From the NCBI GenBank assembly GCA_003246575.1, contig QJZZ01000001.1:157978-221977 (forward strand): a stretch of 64,000 nucleotides of DNA. The letters run 5' to 3'. Made by a program: the position numbers and the translations under genes. Below, in pieces: positions 1-9,289 of this stretch. This DNA is from Candidatus Saccharimonadota bacterium. GTDB taxonomy: Bacteria > Patescibacteriota > Saccharimonadia > Saccharimonadales > Saccharimonadaceae. The notes beneath the pieces were generated by a model that was not told where the DNA came from, searched no databases, and was given only the letters and a program-made list of their open reading frames with translations. Every line of letters starts with the position of its first letter. Within the stretch, counting starts at the first letter, position 1.

Positions 1-688
1 TTTCCGTGAGAAGGTGAGCGCCAGATCCAAGTGTACTGGCGGTTGTGTTTGCGGTAGTCTGTAGAATGACGGTCCATTTGTTGCCCGTATTTTGGCTTGT
101 TGGGACGCCGCCGACGTTAACGGCTGCGTATTGTTGTACGCAAAAGCCGTTCGCGAGACCGTAGTTTGTGTTGCCTGGAACTTTTATCCAAGAGCCGCCA
201 GTTGAAGGGCAAGAATCAGGTTGGATAGCAGAGTATCCGTCAAAACTGGTGCTGCCACCTCCAGTTACCGATGCAACCTCGTAGCCTGCCGGCGGCCCGC
301 TGCCAGAGGCGACATCTCCTGGGCACACGCCGCTCGTTGGGGTAGAGCTCGAAGAGGTAATATAAAAGTCGTTGCCGTTATTTGATCCCGTGAGACAGTA
401 TGAGTTGGTGCCGGAAGTGTAGGTGTACTGATAGGTTGTACCGCTGCTCTTCGTGAGATTCGCCGCATCGCCATCTGAGGGGTATTGGTCGGAATTATTT
501 TCATCGAGACGATATACCTCGAGCTGCTTGGCTGCGCTTGACAGGTCATTTTTGAGTACGGATACATGAGCACGATTGGCGATACCGTTGTATGCTACGA
601 CGGCAAGACTTGCCAGGATAGCAATTACAACGATCACAATTAGCAACTCAACAATCGTGAATGCTTGCTTTGGTTTTACGTGTGCCAC
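1..688 (-). CDS. Type IV prepilin-like protein (partial, C-terminus off window)
   Basis: The reading frame starts with a GTG (686-688) and runs off the left edge after about 229 residues. The N-terminus carries a classic class III prepilin signal: a short basic leader, then the processing motif with Phe at +1 and Glu at +5 (QAFTIVELLIVIVVIAIL), followed directly by a hydrophobic helix. In this family PilD cleaves the leader, methylates the Phe, and the helix packs into the pilus core. The rest is Ser/Thr/Gly-rich with several Cys, as expected for a globular pilin head. No strong Shine-Dalgarno is seen. It could be a major pilin or a minor pseudopilin; neighbouring pilus genes would lie outside the window. 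Confidence 0.85.
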   Translation of the reverse strand, partial: MAHVKPKQAFTIVELLIVIVVIAILASLAVVAYNGIANRAHVSVLKNDLSSAAKQLEVYRLDENNSDQYPSDGDAANLTKSSGTTYQYTYTSGTNSYCLTGSNNGNDFYITSSSSTPTSGVCPGDVASGSGPPAGYEVASVTGGGSTSFDGYSAIQPDSCPSTGGSWIKVPGNTNYGLANGFCVQQYAAVNVGGVPTSQNTGNKWTVILQTTANTTASTLGSGAHLLTE

Positions 689-780
689 GATTTGATTGTA
701 CTCATGATTACAACATTCGTCAAAAATAATCATAAGCATATGGTATGCTAAGTGTGTAACGGTAGTATTCTATAAATTGA

Positions 781-3126
781 ATGGGGACGGTGGTGTCAAA
801 AAAAGAAGCACAACATGTGATAAAACAGAATATGAAAGCGGACGGCGTGAAAAAAGTCCGCATAAAATCGCATCATGCCAAGCCGTATCGTAAACGACAC
901 TACGCTGTACTTGTCTTGGCAATAATTGGTGCTGTTATCTTGCTCGGGTCGCTTATTACCTATCGTGATGCTCTGATGCGTGGCATCGGAAGTTCGAAGC
1001 AATTTATCAGCTCACTCTTTACTATTTCTTCGGGTGCTTCACGCATGGTAACTATTGCCTCGAGTGAGGGTATCTCCCTGGGGTATGATCAAGCTGCATT
1101 CTACGCAAGTGCGCTTGACACAGACAGCAAGCTATATGTAGGCGATGAGCTTACGCAAAGCCATGCATATAGAGTTATTCGTCTAACACCTGCAACATCT
1201 GTTGACATCACTACTGCTCCATCAGCGGCTTTTACGGCAACAATTCATCCGGTCTTTGAGGGCAGTGACGCTACTGCTCAAGCATTTGCTGATGCGGGAC
1301 TCTCTTCTAGTGGTTTGAAGCTTGTCAATGCAGACACCGTGTCATTTTCGAACCGAGAGTACAGCCGATCAACGTATGAGTTGGCTGATGCTGTAGTTAC
1401 TCAAGGTTTGAAACCGCAGTACACAGTCTATACGACAATGGAGAAGAGTAGCTTGCTTACGATTGTAGTCGCTCATGGCACTATCGATGCATCGACCGAC
1501 ACCCGCTTCGACGCTATTCTTGAAAGTATCGCGTTTGATGTGGCATCAGTTGCTGGATTGCAGACATTGAACAATCAAGATATAGCGGCGTCGTACGCAG
1601 GGTCGACGACATCTTTATTGCAGCTTTTGGACTTTGCGACAAATACACAAGTTGCAGCAGCAGCAGCTGAAACTGTAGATGTCTCTGCATCGGAGCGTAT
1701 TGCTGCACTATACAGTTCCGCGACGGTCAAGGTCTACAATGTCTATTGTATGGATGTCACAATAGATAGCGTCCTTGCTTTTAGGGATTACTGTCAAGCA
1801 GGCGCCGGTTCAGGTTTTATCGTTAATGCCGAAGGATACATAGGTACGAATGGACATGTCGCAACCGCGAGTCCTGTCGATGCGATAATCAAACAAGCGA
1901 TCTACGCGTTGTTCCTCAAGGGAGACGCAACGTTGTTTAATTATCTTGCGGATAAGGTAGGCCTTACAGAGTCTGATCTCGCCGGAAAGTCTAGTGACGA
2001 TGCCCTGAAGCTTGTGATCGATACATTCTACACAAAGCTTGATGATTCATCTGTAAAAGCAACGAACTCGATGCAAAACCTCGTCGTATCGGTCACCTCG
2101 ACGCCGCCTGACGTAACCCAGCTCATTGAAGACACGAATGATCGCAAGGCATATACAGAAGACGACAATGTCGTGCCCGCGAAGTTGATAGATAGTAATT
2201 ATAAGGAGCTGGATGGACCTGTACGTGGTGGGTTTACAGCTTCTGACGTCGCGCTCATAAAACTACAAAGCGGGAGTAACTACCCTACAGTCAAACTTGG
2301 CTCGATTGATAATATCGAGCAGGGCTCGAGTTTGTCTATATTGGGATACCCGGGTAATGCAAGTGACAATAGTATAGTAGGCAGTGAAACGGCAAATGCA
2401 ACGCTTACAAACGGTAAGGTGTCGTCAATTAAAAACGCAAACGGCAGTGACCTCAAGGTTATAGAGACGGATACTACTATTGGGCACGGTAATAGTGGCG
2501 GTCCTGCGATGAATGATAACGGGCAGGTCGTGGGTGTTGCGACGTACTCTGTAGATGCGAGCGGCGCGGGTGATGGGACGTACAACTACATCCGAGATAT
2601 CGCAGACTTCGAGGCGCTGCTCGATAGTAATGGTGTTAAGGCGGAAACAAGTGAAACCCAGACGGCGTGGGAGATGGGTATGGACAAATACTACAACTCT
2701 CACTATAAGAGTGCACTCAAGTACTTTGAAACGGTTGCCGATCTTTACCCGAACCACACAAAGGTCGATAAGTTTATCGCGTCTGCACAAACGCATATCG
2801 ATAACGGTGATGACGTTAGTGAATTCCCAATGTGGACTGTATGGGTTGGACTCGGCGCTGTACTGCTCATCATGGGAGGTGTCGTGATACTGATTGTCCG
2901 CCATAGCCATCACCACGCTACATACAAGGCAGGTGTCGCGCAGGGTACGATCCAGCCGATGCAGCCAGGCATGCAGGCTCCTCACCAAGAAGTTGTCGTT
3001 GCACCTGGTCAGCCAGTCGTGCAGCCGATGGCTCACTATCAACAGCAACAGCTGGCTAGTCCTGGGGTGCCGCAGCAACCGGTCGCTGGCGCTAATGATC
3101 AGCAGCCACCGACTCAATACAGCTAA
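781..3126 (+). CDS. Membrane-anchored trypsin-like serine protease with TPR-like segment
   Basis: 781 residues. A basic N-terminus is followed by a TM segment (about residues 43-62), so most of the protein is extracytoplasmic. A trypsin-like (DegP/HtrA-type, S1C) protease core shows the His motif in GYIGTNGHVA (about 360), the Asp in SDVALIKL (about 492) and the Ser in GHGNSGGPAMN (about 569), all three catalytic residues intact. After it comes a TPR-like helix pair (about 625-680), a second TM (about 685-710) and a long Pro/Gln-rich tail, probably cytoplasmic. No PDZ domain is evident, unlike HtrA. A large insertion lies between His and Asp. ATG 781 is the first start; GTG 790 is possible. 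Probably envelope protein quality control or processing of surface proteins; substrate unknown. Confidence 0.85.
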   Translation: MGTVVSKKEAQHVIKQNMKADGVKKVRIKSHHAKPYRKRHYAVLVLAIIGAVILLGSLITYRDALMRGIGSSKQFISSLFTISSGASRMVTIASSEGISLGYDQAAFYASALDTDSKLYVGDELTQSHAYRVIRLTPATSVDITTAPSAAFTATIHPVFEGSDATAQAFADAGLSSSGLKLVNADTVSFSNREYSRSTYELADAVVTQGLKPQYTVYTTMEKSSLLTIVVAHGTIDASTDTRFDAILESIAFDVASVAGLQTLNNQDIAASYAGSTTSLLQLLDFATNTQVAAAAAETVDVSASERIAALYSSATVKVYNVYCMDVTIDSVLAFRDYCQAGAGSGFIVNAEGYIGTNGHVATASPVDAIIKQAIYALFLKGDATLFNYLADKVGLTESDLAGKSSDDALKLVIDTFYTKLDDSSVKATNSMQNLVVSVTSTPPDVTQLIEDTNDRKAYTEDDNVVPAKLIDSNYKELDGPVRGGFTASDVALIKLQSGSNYPTVKLGSIDNIEQGSSLSILGYPGNASDNSIVGSETANATLTNGKVSSIKNANGSDLKVIETDTTIGHGNSGGPAMNDNGQVVGVATYSVDASGAGDGTYNYIRDIADFEALLDSNGVKAETSETQTAWEMGMDKYYNSHYKSALKYFETVADLYPNHTKVDKFIASAQTHIDNGDDVSEFPMWTVWVGLGAVLLIMGGVVILIVRHSHHHATYKAGVAQGTIQPMQPGMQAPHQEVVVAPGQPVVQPMAHYQQQQLASPGVPQQPVAGANDQQPPTQYS

Positions 3127-3137
3127 GTGCCATATAA

Positions 3138-3164
3138 ATACCCCGCAGGATGCGGGGTATTTTG
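3138..3164. terminator. Bidirectional intrinsic terminator
   Basis: A perfect 10-bp stem (ATACCCCGCA, 3138-3147, and its complement 3151-3160) with a 3-nt loop is followed by TTTT on the plus strand and by TTT-rich sequence on the minus strand. It sits between the convergent protease and helicase genes and can end both. Confidence 0.85.
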
Positions 3165-3184
3165 TAGGTCGATAGCTAGAATGC

Positions 3185-4447
3185 TTATCGCTCAGCTGGG
3201 TTTTGACCAACCACAAAGGTGATGGCGTGACCGCGATTACCTGCTCGGCCTGTTCGACCGATGCGGTGAACGTATTCTTCGTAGACCTTTGGTGGATCGA
3301 AGTTGATGACATGAGAGACATTCGGAATGTCGAGGCCACGAGCAGCAACATCGGTTGCGACCAGGACATTGACGTCACCGGCTTTGAAACTCTTGAGGGC
3401 ACGAAGTCGTTGAGACTGAGACTTGTTGCCGTGGATGGCGGCACTTGAGAGGCCGGATTTGTTCAAGCGGTCAGACAGGCGCTGGACGCCGAATTTGGTT
3501 TCGCCAAATACGATGACTTTTTCGAAATCAGGCTTCGACAAAAGCTCGATCAGCATGTCGACTTTTTGTTCTTTGTCTGATGCATGCAGGACTTCTTGTT
3601 CGATGTGGTCGTTAGTAGCGTTCTTGACGACCGAGACAGTGATAGGGTCAACCATGAATTCTTCAACGATTGATTTCACGTCGCTGGTCATCGTGGCACT
3701 AAAACAGAGTGTCTGGCGGTCCATCGGAAGTTCCGACGCGATGCGCTTGATGTCGCGGACGAAGCCCATGTCACACATACGGTCTGCCTCGTCGAGAACG
3801 AAGACGCTTGTCGACTGGAAGCGCAATACGCGGCGCTCGATAAGGTCAGTGATACGACCAGGTGTGCCAATGACGATATGTGGCCCACGTTCGATCTGCT
3901 GGATCTGGCGTCCCATGTTTGCACCACCGACGACGAGCGTCGAGTAGAGCTTTTGGCCAGCAGCGAAGCGACGGAATTCATCGTCTATTTGCTGAGCGAG
4001 TTCACGAGTTGGCGCCAGGATGAGCGCAGTCATCGGCGTGCGGTTTTCGTGAAGACGCTGGATGATAGGCAACAGGAACGCTGCTGTTTTGCCCGTGCCG
4101 GTGTTTGCGAGACCGATAACGTCCTTGCCTTCAATAGCAGGCGGAATACATTGGTCTTGGATGGGCGATGGCGCCGTGAATCCGAGATAGTCGAGCGTTG
4201 CTGTGGTGCGTTCGTTTAGGCCGAAATCATGGAAGCTGTGAGTCGGTACATATACTTCTTCAATTTCCGGTTCGACGGCTTTATTAACGAATTTGCTGTG
4301 GTGAAGTGCCTTCGGTTGTTTGCCTTGGCGGTTGCCTCCGCGTCGTTTGTGCGGCGCAAAGCTAGTACGGCGCTGAGCGCCAGGACGGAATGATTTTTGC
4401 ACTGGATATAACCCTTTCTTGTGCGTTTCTATAGTGATGAACGACAA
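3185..4447 (-). CDS. DEAD-box ATP-dependent RNA helicase
   Basis: 420 residues. A basic, Arg/Gly-rich N-terminal extension of about 70 residues precedes the Q motif (FGLNERTTATLDYLGFTAP region), Walker A (ANTGTGKT), PTRELAQQ, the DEAD box, SAT, and the C-terminal helicase motifs ending in HRIGRTGRAG. This is a complete RhlE/CshA-type core without a long C-terminal RNA-binding domain; the N-terminal basic region may take over RNA binding. Such enzymes unwind RNA in ribosome assembly and mRNA decay. The longest frame begins with TTG at 4447; a GTG about 14 codons downstream is an alternative. Ends at a shared bidirectional terminator. Confidence 0.93.
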   Translation of the reverse strand: MSFITIETHKKGLYPVQKSFRPGAQRRTSFAPHKRRGGNRQGKQPKALHHSKFVNKAVEPEIEEVYVPTHSFHDFGLNERTTATLDYLGFTAPSPIQDQCIPPAIEGKDVIGLANTGTGKTAAFLLPIIQRLHENRTPMTALILAPTRELAQQIDDEFRRFAAGQKLYSTLVVGGANMGRQIQQIERGPHIVIGTPGRITDLIERRVLRFQSTSVFVLDEADRMCDMGFVRDIKRIASELPMDRQTLCFSATMTSDVKSIVEEFMVDPITVSVVKNATNDHIEQEVLHASDKEQKVDMLIELLSKPDFEKVIVFGETKFGVQRLSDRLNKSGLSSAAIHGNKSQSQRLRALKSFKAGDVNVLVATDVAARGLDIPNVSHVINFDPPKVYEEYVHRIGRTGRAGNRGHAITFVVGQNPAER

Positions 4448-4547
4448 GAATTAAAAGATAAAACGCGTATTCATCCAGTAGAGAAATGCTACTTACTATA
4501 ATTTTAGCATGAATTAGTATATTAAGCAATAGTGCTTGTGGTGTTCG

Positions 4548-5498
4548 TCAAATTCGTACGACTGGCGTGAGTACAGATGGGTTAAGACTGGCGATTGCAT
4601 CACGTACGACTTTCGCTGAAGTGTGTAGCGACGCTTGTTCGTCTTCATTTAGCTGGTACCCCTCGATGATTTTCGCGCCATCTACATCGATGGTGTGTGG
4701 CAAGCCAATAACAACATCCGACAAGTCATATTGTCCGGTCGTGAGCGAGCAAAGCGGGATGATCTTTGCCGGACTGTGTTGCATAGCACCGACAACGTAG
4801 GCGATCACTTGGCCAATAGCAAAATAGGTTGAGTGTTTGGCCTCGATAATTTTGTAGACACGGTCTCGGATATTTTGATCAATTGTGCCGAGTGTTGATT
4901 GGTCAAAGCCTGGATAATTGACGAGTGGAATGTCGCCGACGCGTGCGCCGCTGATTGCCGCGAATGATGAGTCGCCATGCTCACCAAGGACATAGGCATC
5001 GACCTCGTCATTGGCGACATCGAGCGAATTGGCGAGTTCAACGCGAAGGCGGAAGGTGTCGAGGGTGGTGCCAGTGCCAAAGACGCGGGAGCTCGGGAGG
5101 CCAGAACTTTTGAGTGCCACATAGGTGAGGACGTCAACTGGATTGGCGACAATAATAATGTAGGGCGATTCACAAGCGTCCATGATGTTGCCTACGACGT
5201 CGTGGATAATACCGGCGTTAACGCCGACCAGCTCAAGACGTGATTGACCCGGCTGCTGGGGAACGCCACTTGTGATAACGACAATATCATCATCGTTAAT
5301 TTCGCTATAAGAGCCAGTGCGTACGGTGATACCATTACCCTCTGCCATTGCATCATTGATATCGGCTGCCTGGCCCCAGGCTGCTTTTTCGTTGATGTCG
5401 ATCAAAATAATCTCTTCTACAACTTCTTGGAGTGCGAGTGCGTAGGCTGCGCTTGCGCCGACCATACCGCCGCCGCCGATGATAAATACTTTTCGCAT
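4548..5498 (-). CDS. ldh: L-lactate dehydrogenase
   Basis: 316 residues from the ATG at 5498, preceded by AAGGAA. NAD-binding Rossmann motif at the N-terminus (FIIGGGGMVGAS), the active-site loop with Gln at the substrate-specificity position (VPQQPGQSR; malate dehydrogenases have Arg here), the substrate-binding Arg in LDTFR and the catalytic His in GEHGDS. It therefore should reduce pyruvate to L-lactate and regenerate NAD+, the usual fermentative end step in Saccharibacteria. A longer frame to ATG 5531 exists, but an extended -10 at 5536-5541 would put the transcript start at about 5529, inside it, so 5498 is preferred. Divergent from the carotenoid operon. Confidence 0.92.
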   Translation of the reverse strand: MRKVFIIGGGGMVGASAAYALALQEVVEEIILIDINEKAAWGQAADINDAMAEGNGITVRTGSYSEINDDDIVVITSGVPQQPGQSRLELVGVNAGIIHDVVGNIMDACESPYIIIVANPVDVLTYVALKSSGLPSSRVFGTGTTLDTFRLRVELANSLDVANDEVDAYVLGEHGDSSFAAISGARVGDIPLVNYPGFDQSTLGTIDQNIRDRVYKIIEAKHSTYFAIGQVIAYVVGAMQHSPAKIIPLCSLTTGQYDLSDVVIGLPHTIDVDGAKIIEGYQLNEDEQASLHTSAKVVRDAIASLNPSVLTPVVRI

Positions 5499-5535
5499 TA
5501 TGTCGTCAAGGTTCCTTTTTATGATTACCATAAAC

Positions 5536-5541
5536 AGTATA
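5536..5541 (-). promoter_or_regulatory. Extended -10 promoter of ldh
   Basis: TATACT preceded by TG-C on the minus strand (TGCTATACT); predicted start about 5529, leaving a leader of about 30 nt with AAGGAA before the ATG at 5498. Confidence 0.6.
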
Positions 5542-5583
5542 GCAAACGTAGTGACAAGAGGGTGTGGGCAAGGGGTTTTGGGG

Positions 5584-5589
5584 TATAAT
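5584..5589 (+). promoter_or_regulatory. -10 box of the carotenoid operon (leaderless)
   Basis: Perfect TATAAT ending 7 nt before the ATG of crtE at 5597, so the mRNA should begin at or one base before the start codon. No good -35 hexamer is visible. Confidence 0.7.
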
Positions 5590-5596
5590 ACAGTAA

Positions 5597-6646
5597 ATGT
5601 TAAACGATTTGCTTCTCAAGGAAACCCGTGAGCACGTGGACGCATACCTTGGCGAACTGTTTACTGAGCGAATCACTCAGGCGCGAGAGATTGGCGGATC
5701 GTATGAACGACTATGGTCGACACTCGAATCAGTCGTGTTTGCCGGTGGTAAGCGAATACGTCCGTACCTGACCGTCGTAGGATACGGATCTCTCGATACA
5801 AAAATCGAGCCAGTTGCGGCTGCACAAGAGCTCATTCACTGTGCAATGCTTGTACATGACGACGTTATTGATCGTGATTTTTCGCGTCATGGGCAGAAGA
5901 ACGTGAATGGGATGTATCGAGATACGTATATGCGGCTCATAGACTCAACTATCGTTGATCACTACGCAAACAGTGCGGCAATTCTGGCGGGAGACGCTCT
6001 GCTATCTGAAGCATATTGCTTGATTGCATCATGCGGGTATACGGGTGAAGTTAAGGATTTGGTCTCGCGTCAGCTGCATCGGTCGATATATGAGGTTATT
6101 GGTGGCGAGCTGATGGACGTTGAAGCCGGTATTGTAGTTGGCACGGAGATAGACCCACTCCAGGTATATCGCTACAAGACGGCTGGGTATAGCTTCATTG
6201 GGCCGTTGGTGTCGGGCGCACTATGTGCTGGGGCCGATGCGGCAACAATACAGAAATTGCATGACTTTGGAGCCGCGGCAGGTATTGCGTTTCAAATACA
6301 AGACGACCTACTGGGTGTCTTTGGCGATGAAGTGAAGACGGGCAAGTCAACGACGAGTGATTTGCGTGAAGGCAAATTAACGACGCTCGTTCAGGCTCAT
6401 CAGCGACTGATGAATGATGAACAGTCAGAACATTTTGCTCAGTGGTTTGGTGTAGCGTCTGCTACAGACCAGGAACTTGGTGCTTTGCGACAGGATATGA
6501 GAGACTCTGGCGCGTATATAGTGAGTATCCAGGTAGTAGATTCGTATTTTGACAGAGCGGAGGCGATCGCTACTGAGTGTGACAGCGCGTGGTATCGTGA
6601 AAAACTTGGCGGGCTCATCAACGGCTTACGTGAGCGGGGTGAGTAG
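5597..6646 (+). CDS. crtE: Polyprenyl (geranylgeranyl) diphosphate synthase
   Basis: 349 residues, trans-isoprenyl diphosphate synthase family. It shows GGKRIRP near residue 52, the first Asp-rich motif HDDVIDRD (about 92) and the second FQIQDDLLG (about 234), which bind the Mg2+-diphosphates. These enzymes elongate farnesyl or dimethylallyl diphosphate with isopentenyl diphosphate; the next gene being phytoene synthase points to a C20 product (GGPP). First gene of a six-gene run with overlapping ends; its TAG shares one base with the GTG of crtB. No SD, leaderless promoter. Whether the cell makes its own isopentenyl diphosphate cannot be judged from this window. Confidence 0.88.
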   Translation: MLNDLLLKETREHVDAYLGELFTERITQAREIGGSYERLWSTLESVVFAGGKRIRPYLTVVGYGSLDTKIEPVAAAQELIHCAMLVHDDVIDRDFSRHGQKNVNGMYRDTYMRLIDSTIVDHYANSAAILAGDALLSEAYCLIASCGYTGEVKDLVSRQLHRSIYEVIGGELMDVEAGIVVGTEIDPLQVYRYKTAGYSFIGPLVSGALCAGADAATIQKLHDFGAAAGIAFQIQDDLLGVFGDEVKTGKSTTSDLREGKLTTLVQAHQRLMNDEQSEHFAQWFGVASATDQELGALRQDMRDSGAYIVSIQVVDSYFDRAEAIATECDSAWYREKLGGLINGLRERGE

Positions 6647-7464
6647 TGGACTTGTATACGGCGACATCATACGAACTTGCCGAGCGCTTGACGAAGCGTT
6701 ACTCGACATCTTTTTCGCTGAGTAGTTTACTCTTCGATAAAGCCATTCGTCCAGATATTTATGCAATTTACGGTCTGGTGCGAATTGCTGATGAGATTGT
6801 CGATGCCTATGATGGGGCAGATCGATCTGAGCAGCTTGATGTGTTACTTGATGAGACAATGGCGGCGATTGAGCGAGGATACTCAGTAAACCCAATCGTA
6901 CATGCATTTTCGGTAACTGCGCGTACGTATGCGATTGACGCTGATCTGATTGAGCCGTTTTTCGAAAGCATGGCGATGGACTTGCATCCGAAAACGTATA
7001 CCAACAAACTCTACGAAACGTATATTTATGGATCGGCTGAGGTTGTCGGCTTGATGTGCTTGCGGGTATTTGTTGCCGGTGATTCTGCGCAGTATGAACG
7101 ACTAACGGCGAGCGCGCGTGCACTCGGATCGGCCTATCAAAAGGTAAACTTTCTCCGTGACATGAAAGCTGATTTTGAACAACTTGGACGGGTCTATTTC
7201 CCGGGCATTGACTATGAACGTTTCGACGATGCGCAAAAAGCAGCAATTATAGCGGATATCGAAGCCGAGTACCGAGCGGCACTTGACGGTATGAAAGACT
7301 TGCCTGCAAACTCGCGCAGAGCAGTGATGGCGAGCTATTATTACTACTCTGCCCTGCTCGCTCAACTGAAAGTAGTATCGGCGGACGAAGTGAAACAACG
7401 TCGTGTGCGAGTGGCGACTGTGCACAAGCTGTACTTGCTTGTGAAGGCATGGATGGGACGATGA
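6646..7464 (+). CDS. crtB: Phytoene synthase
   Basis: 272 residues, squalene/phytoene synthase family. The first Asp-rich site is DEIVDAYDG (about residue 48), and the second region GSAYQKVNFLRDMKADFEQL (about 155-175) carries the NxxRDxxxD pattern that binds the second substrate; the LGRVYFP motif follows. It joins two GGPP molecules to 15-cis-phytoene (C40). Start is GTG 6646, fused to the crtE stop (TAGTG), implying translational coupling; end overlaps crtI by 4 nt. Confidence 0.9.
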   Translation: MDLYTATSYELAERLTKRYSTSFSLSSLLFDKAIRPDIYAIYGLVRIADEIVDAYDGADRSEQLDVLLDETMAAIERGYSVNPIVHAFSVTARTYAIDADLIEPFFESMAMDLHPKTYTNKLYETYIYGSAEVVGLMCLRVFVAGDSAQYERLTASARALGSAYQKVNFLRDMKADFEQLGRVYFPGIDYERFDDAQKAAIIADIEAEYRAALDGMKDLPANSRRAVMASYYYYSALLAQLKVVSADEVKQRRVRVATVHKLYLLVKAWMGR

Positions 7465-8975
7465 AAAAGCGAGCAATTATCATTGGAGCTGGCTATGGCG
7501 GTATGGCACTGGCAAATATTCTGGGCAAGGCAGGCTACAGGGTTGATGTCTACGAAAAGAATAGCGAAGCAGGTGGGCGTATTCACGCTGTCAAGCAGGA
7601 TGGATTCACCTTCGATCTTGGCCCTTCGTGGTATTTGATGCCCGAGGTGTTCGAGGACTACTATTCACTATTTGGTGAGTCTGCTTCTAAGCGGCTTGAT
7701 CTTGTGCGGTTCTCTCCGGGATATAAGGTATATTTTGAGAATCATGACTCACTGCTCGTACAGGGCGATGTCGAGAGCGACAAAGCGACATTCGAAGCAA
7801 TAGAAGCGGGTGCCGGTGAAAAGCTGCAGCGCTATGTGGATGATGCCACACTTGCGTACGAACTTTCTGTGCGGCAGTTTCTATATAACAATTTCTTGCG
7901 TATTCGCGACGTGGTCACATGGCCAGTACTGCGTAACGCGCCGAAAATGCTCCGCTTGGTGGCGAAGACGCTCGATGGCTACGTTAGCCGCAAATTCCGC
8001 GATAAGCGCTTGCAGCAACTCCTCGAGTACCACATGGTGTTTCTTGGAACATCTCCCTTCGCTGCGCCGGCAATATATACGCTGATGAGCCATCTCGACT
8101 ACAGAAGCGGTGTGTATTATCCGCGACGAGGCATGCTGTCGTTGGTTGAAGATATGGAGCGGCTGGGACGTGGGTATGATATTTCGTATCACTATGACGC
8201 ACCGGTTGCAGAGATCGTCGTTGAGAGTGGCGCTGCTGTGGGAATTAAGCTACGAGATGGAACGATCGAGCGCGCAGATATCATTGTGTCGAACGCTGAT
8301 ATGCAATTCACAGAAACACAGTTGGTGCCCGATCGGTACCAGAGTTTCCCAAAAACCTATTGGGAAAAGCGCGAACCAGGGCCGGGGGCACTACTCGTAT
8401 CAATCGGCGTAAAAGGCGAGTTACCAGACCTGTTGCATCACAATTTGTATTTCGTCGACAAGTGGCGTGAGAATTTCGCAGCGATTTATGATGATGCGAC
8501 CATTCCTGAGTATGCTTCAGTCTACGTGTGTAATCCAACCAAGACTGACCCTAGGCTGGCGCCAGACGGTCATGAGAATTTATTCATCCTTATGCCACTG
8601 CCATCGGGTGTTGAGCTGAGCGCAGCAGAGCAGGAACAGCTCGCTGACCGTGCAATCGCAACATTTGCGCAGGCTGCAAGCATAGAGGATATCGAAGAGC
8701 GGATTGTGACGCGTATGACGTTTGGTCCAAAGGAATTTCAAGACAGATATAACGCGTGGCAATTCAATGCATTCGGTGGTGAATCGCACATCTTGCGACA
8801 AAGCGTTATTTTTCGCACGCCAAACAAGAGCAAAAAGCTAAAGAACCTCTACTATGTCGGTGCCGGTACGTTGCCAGGCATTGGGTTGCCAATGTGCCTT
8901 ATCGGGGCGCAGCTTACCTACAAGCAGATCGCCGGCAACCGAACAGCGGGTCCGCTTGGCGAGGAAGATATCTGA
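7461..8975 (+). CDS. crtI: Phytoene desaturase (lycopene-forming)
   Basis: 504 residues from ATG 7461, chosen because it gives a 4-nt ATGA overlap with crtB; an upstream in-frame ATG lies at 7449. N-terminal FAD-binding Rossmann fold (GAGYGGMALANILGKAGY), then the GGR motif and DLGPSWYLMP; a C-terminal FAD-binding stretch ends in YVGAGTLPGIGLPMCLIGA, typical of CrtI. The enzyme introduces double bonds into phytoene, usually four to give lycopene. Lycopene is the substrate of the elongase and cyclase encoded next. Confidence 0.92.
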   Translation: MKKRAIIIGAGYGGMALANILGKAGYRVDVYEKNSEAGGRIHAVKQDGFTFDLGPSWYLMPEVFEDYYSLFGESASKRLDLVRFSPGYKVYFENHDSLLVQGDVESDKATFEAIEAGAGEKLQRYVDDATLAYELSVRQFLYNNFLRIRDVVTWPVLRNAPKMLRLVAKTLDGYVSRKFRDKRLQQLLEYHMVFLGTSPFAAPAIYTLMSHLDYRSGVYYPRRGMLSLVEDMERLGRGYDISYHYDAPVAEIVVESGAAVGIKLRDGTIERADIIVSNADMQFTETQLVPDRYQSFPKTYWEKREPGPGALLVSIGVKGELPDLLHHNLYFVDKWRENFAAIYDDATIPEYASVYVCNPTKTDPRLAPDGHENLFILMPLPSGVELSAAEQEQLADRAIATFAQAASIEDIEERIVTRMTFGPKEFQDRYNAWQFNAFGGESHILRQSVIFRTPNKSKKLKNLYYVGAGTLPGIGLPMCLIGAQLTYKQIAGNRTAGPLGEEDI

Positions 8976-9289
8976 TGCAGTTCGCCTATCTTGCCGGGCT
9001 TGTCATCAGTCTCACCGGGATGGTTGTGTTGGATTGGCGATATACGCTTGCCTGGTTTTTTGATGCACGTGCGACATTCCTGACGCTACTTGCGGGCGTT
9101 CTCGTGTTTGTGGCGTGGGACATATTGGGTATTGGTCTCGGAATTTTTTATAGCGGACAGTCTGCGTATATGACTGGGTGGTATATCGGCCCTGAGTTTC
9201 CCGTCGAAGAGTTATTCTTTCTGACATTTCTCTGCTATTTCACACTGATTCTGTTCCGCATCGGAGGTAAACTATGGCCACGTACCTAG
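8975..9289 (+). CDS. crtYe: Lycopene cyclase subunit (CrtYe/CrtYc-type)
   Basis: 104 residues with three predicted TM helices. It shares TGATG with the crtI stop. The PEFPVEELFFL stretch near residue 70 is the conserved PxE(E/D) signature of heterodimeric lycopene cyclases of actinobacteria and archaea. It should pair with the next gene product to form epsilon- or gamma-type rings on C50 (or beta-type rings on C40) carotenoids. Ring type cannot be told from sequence by eye. Confidence 0.85.
   Translation: MQFAYLAGLVISLTGMVVLDWRYTLAWFFDARATFLTLLAGVLVFVAWDILGIGLGIFYSGQSAYMTGWYIGPEFPVEELFFLTFLCYFTLILFRIGGKLWPRT

Noticed and set aside
265-573. 102-codon minus-strand frame in the pilin gene
   Set aside because: It is in another frame than the prepilin, which has a clear processing motif and runs through the whole region.
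2425-3444. Long open frame of 339 codons on the minus strand
   Set aside because: It is antisense to the end of the protease gene and runs across the bidirectional terminator into the helicase; composition shows no domain.
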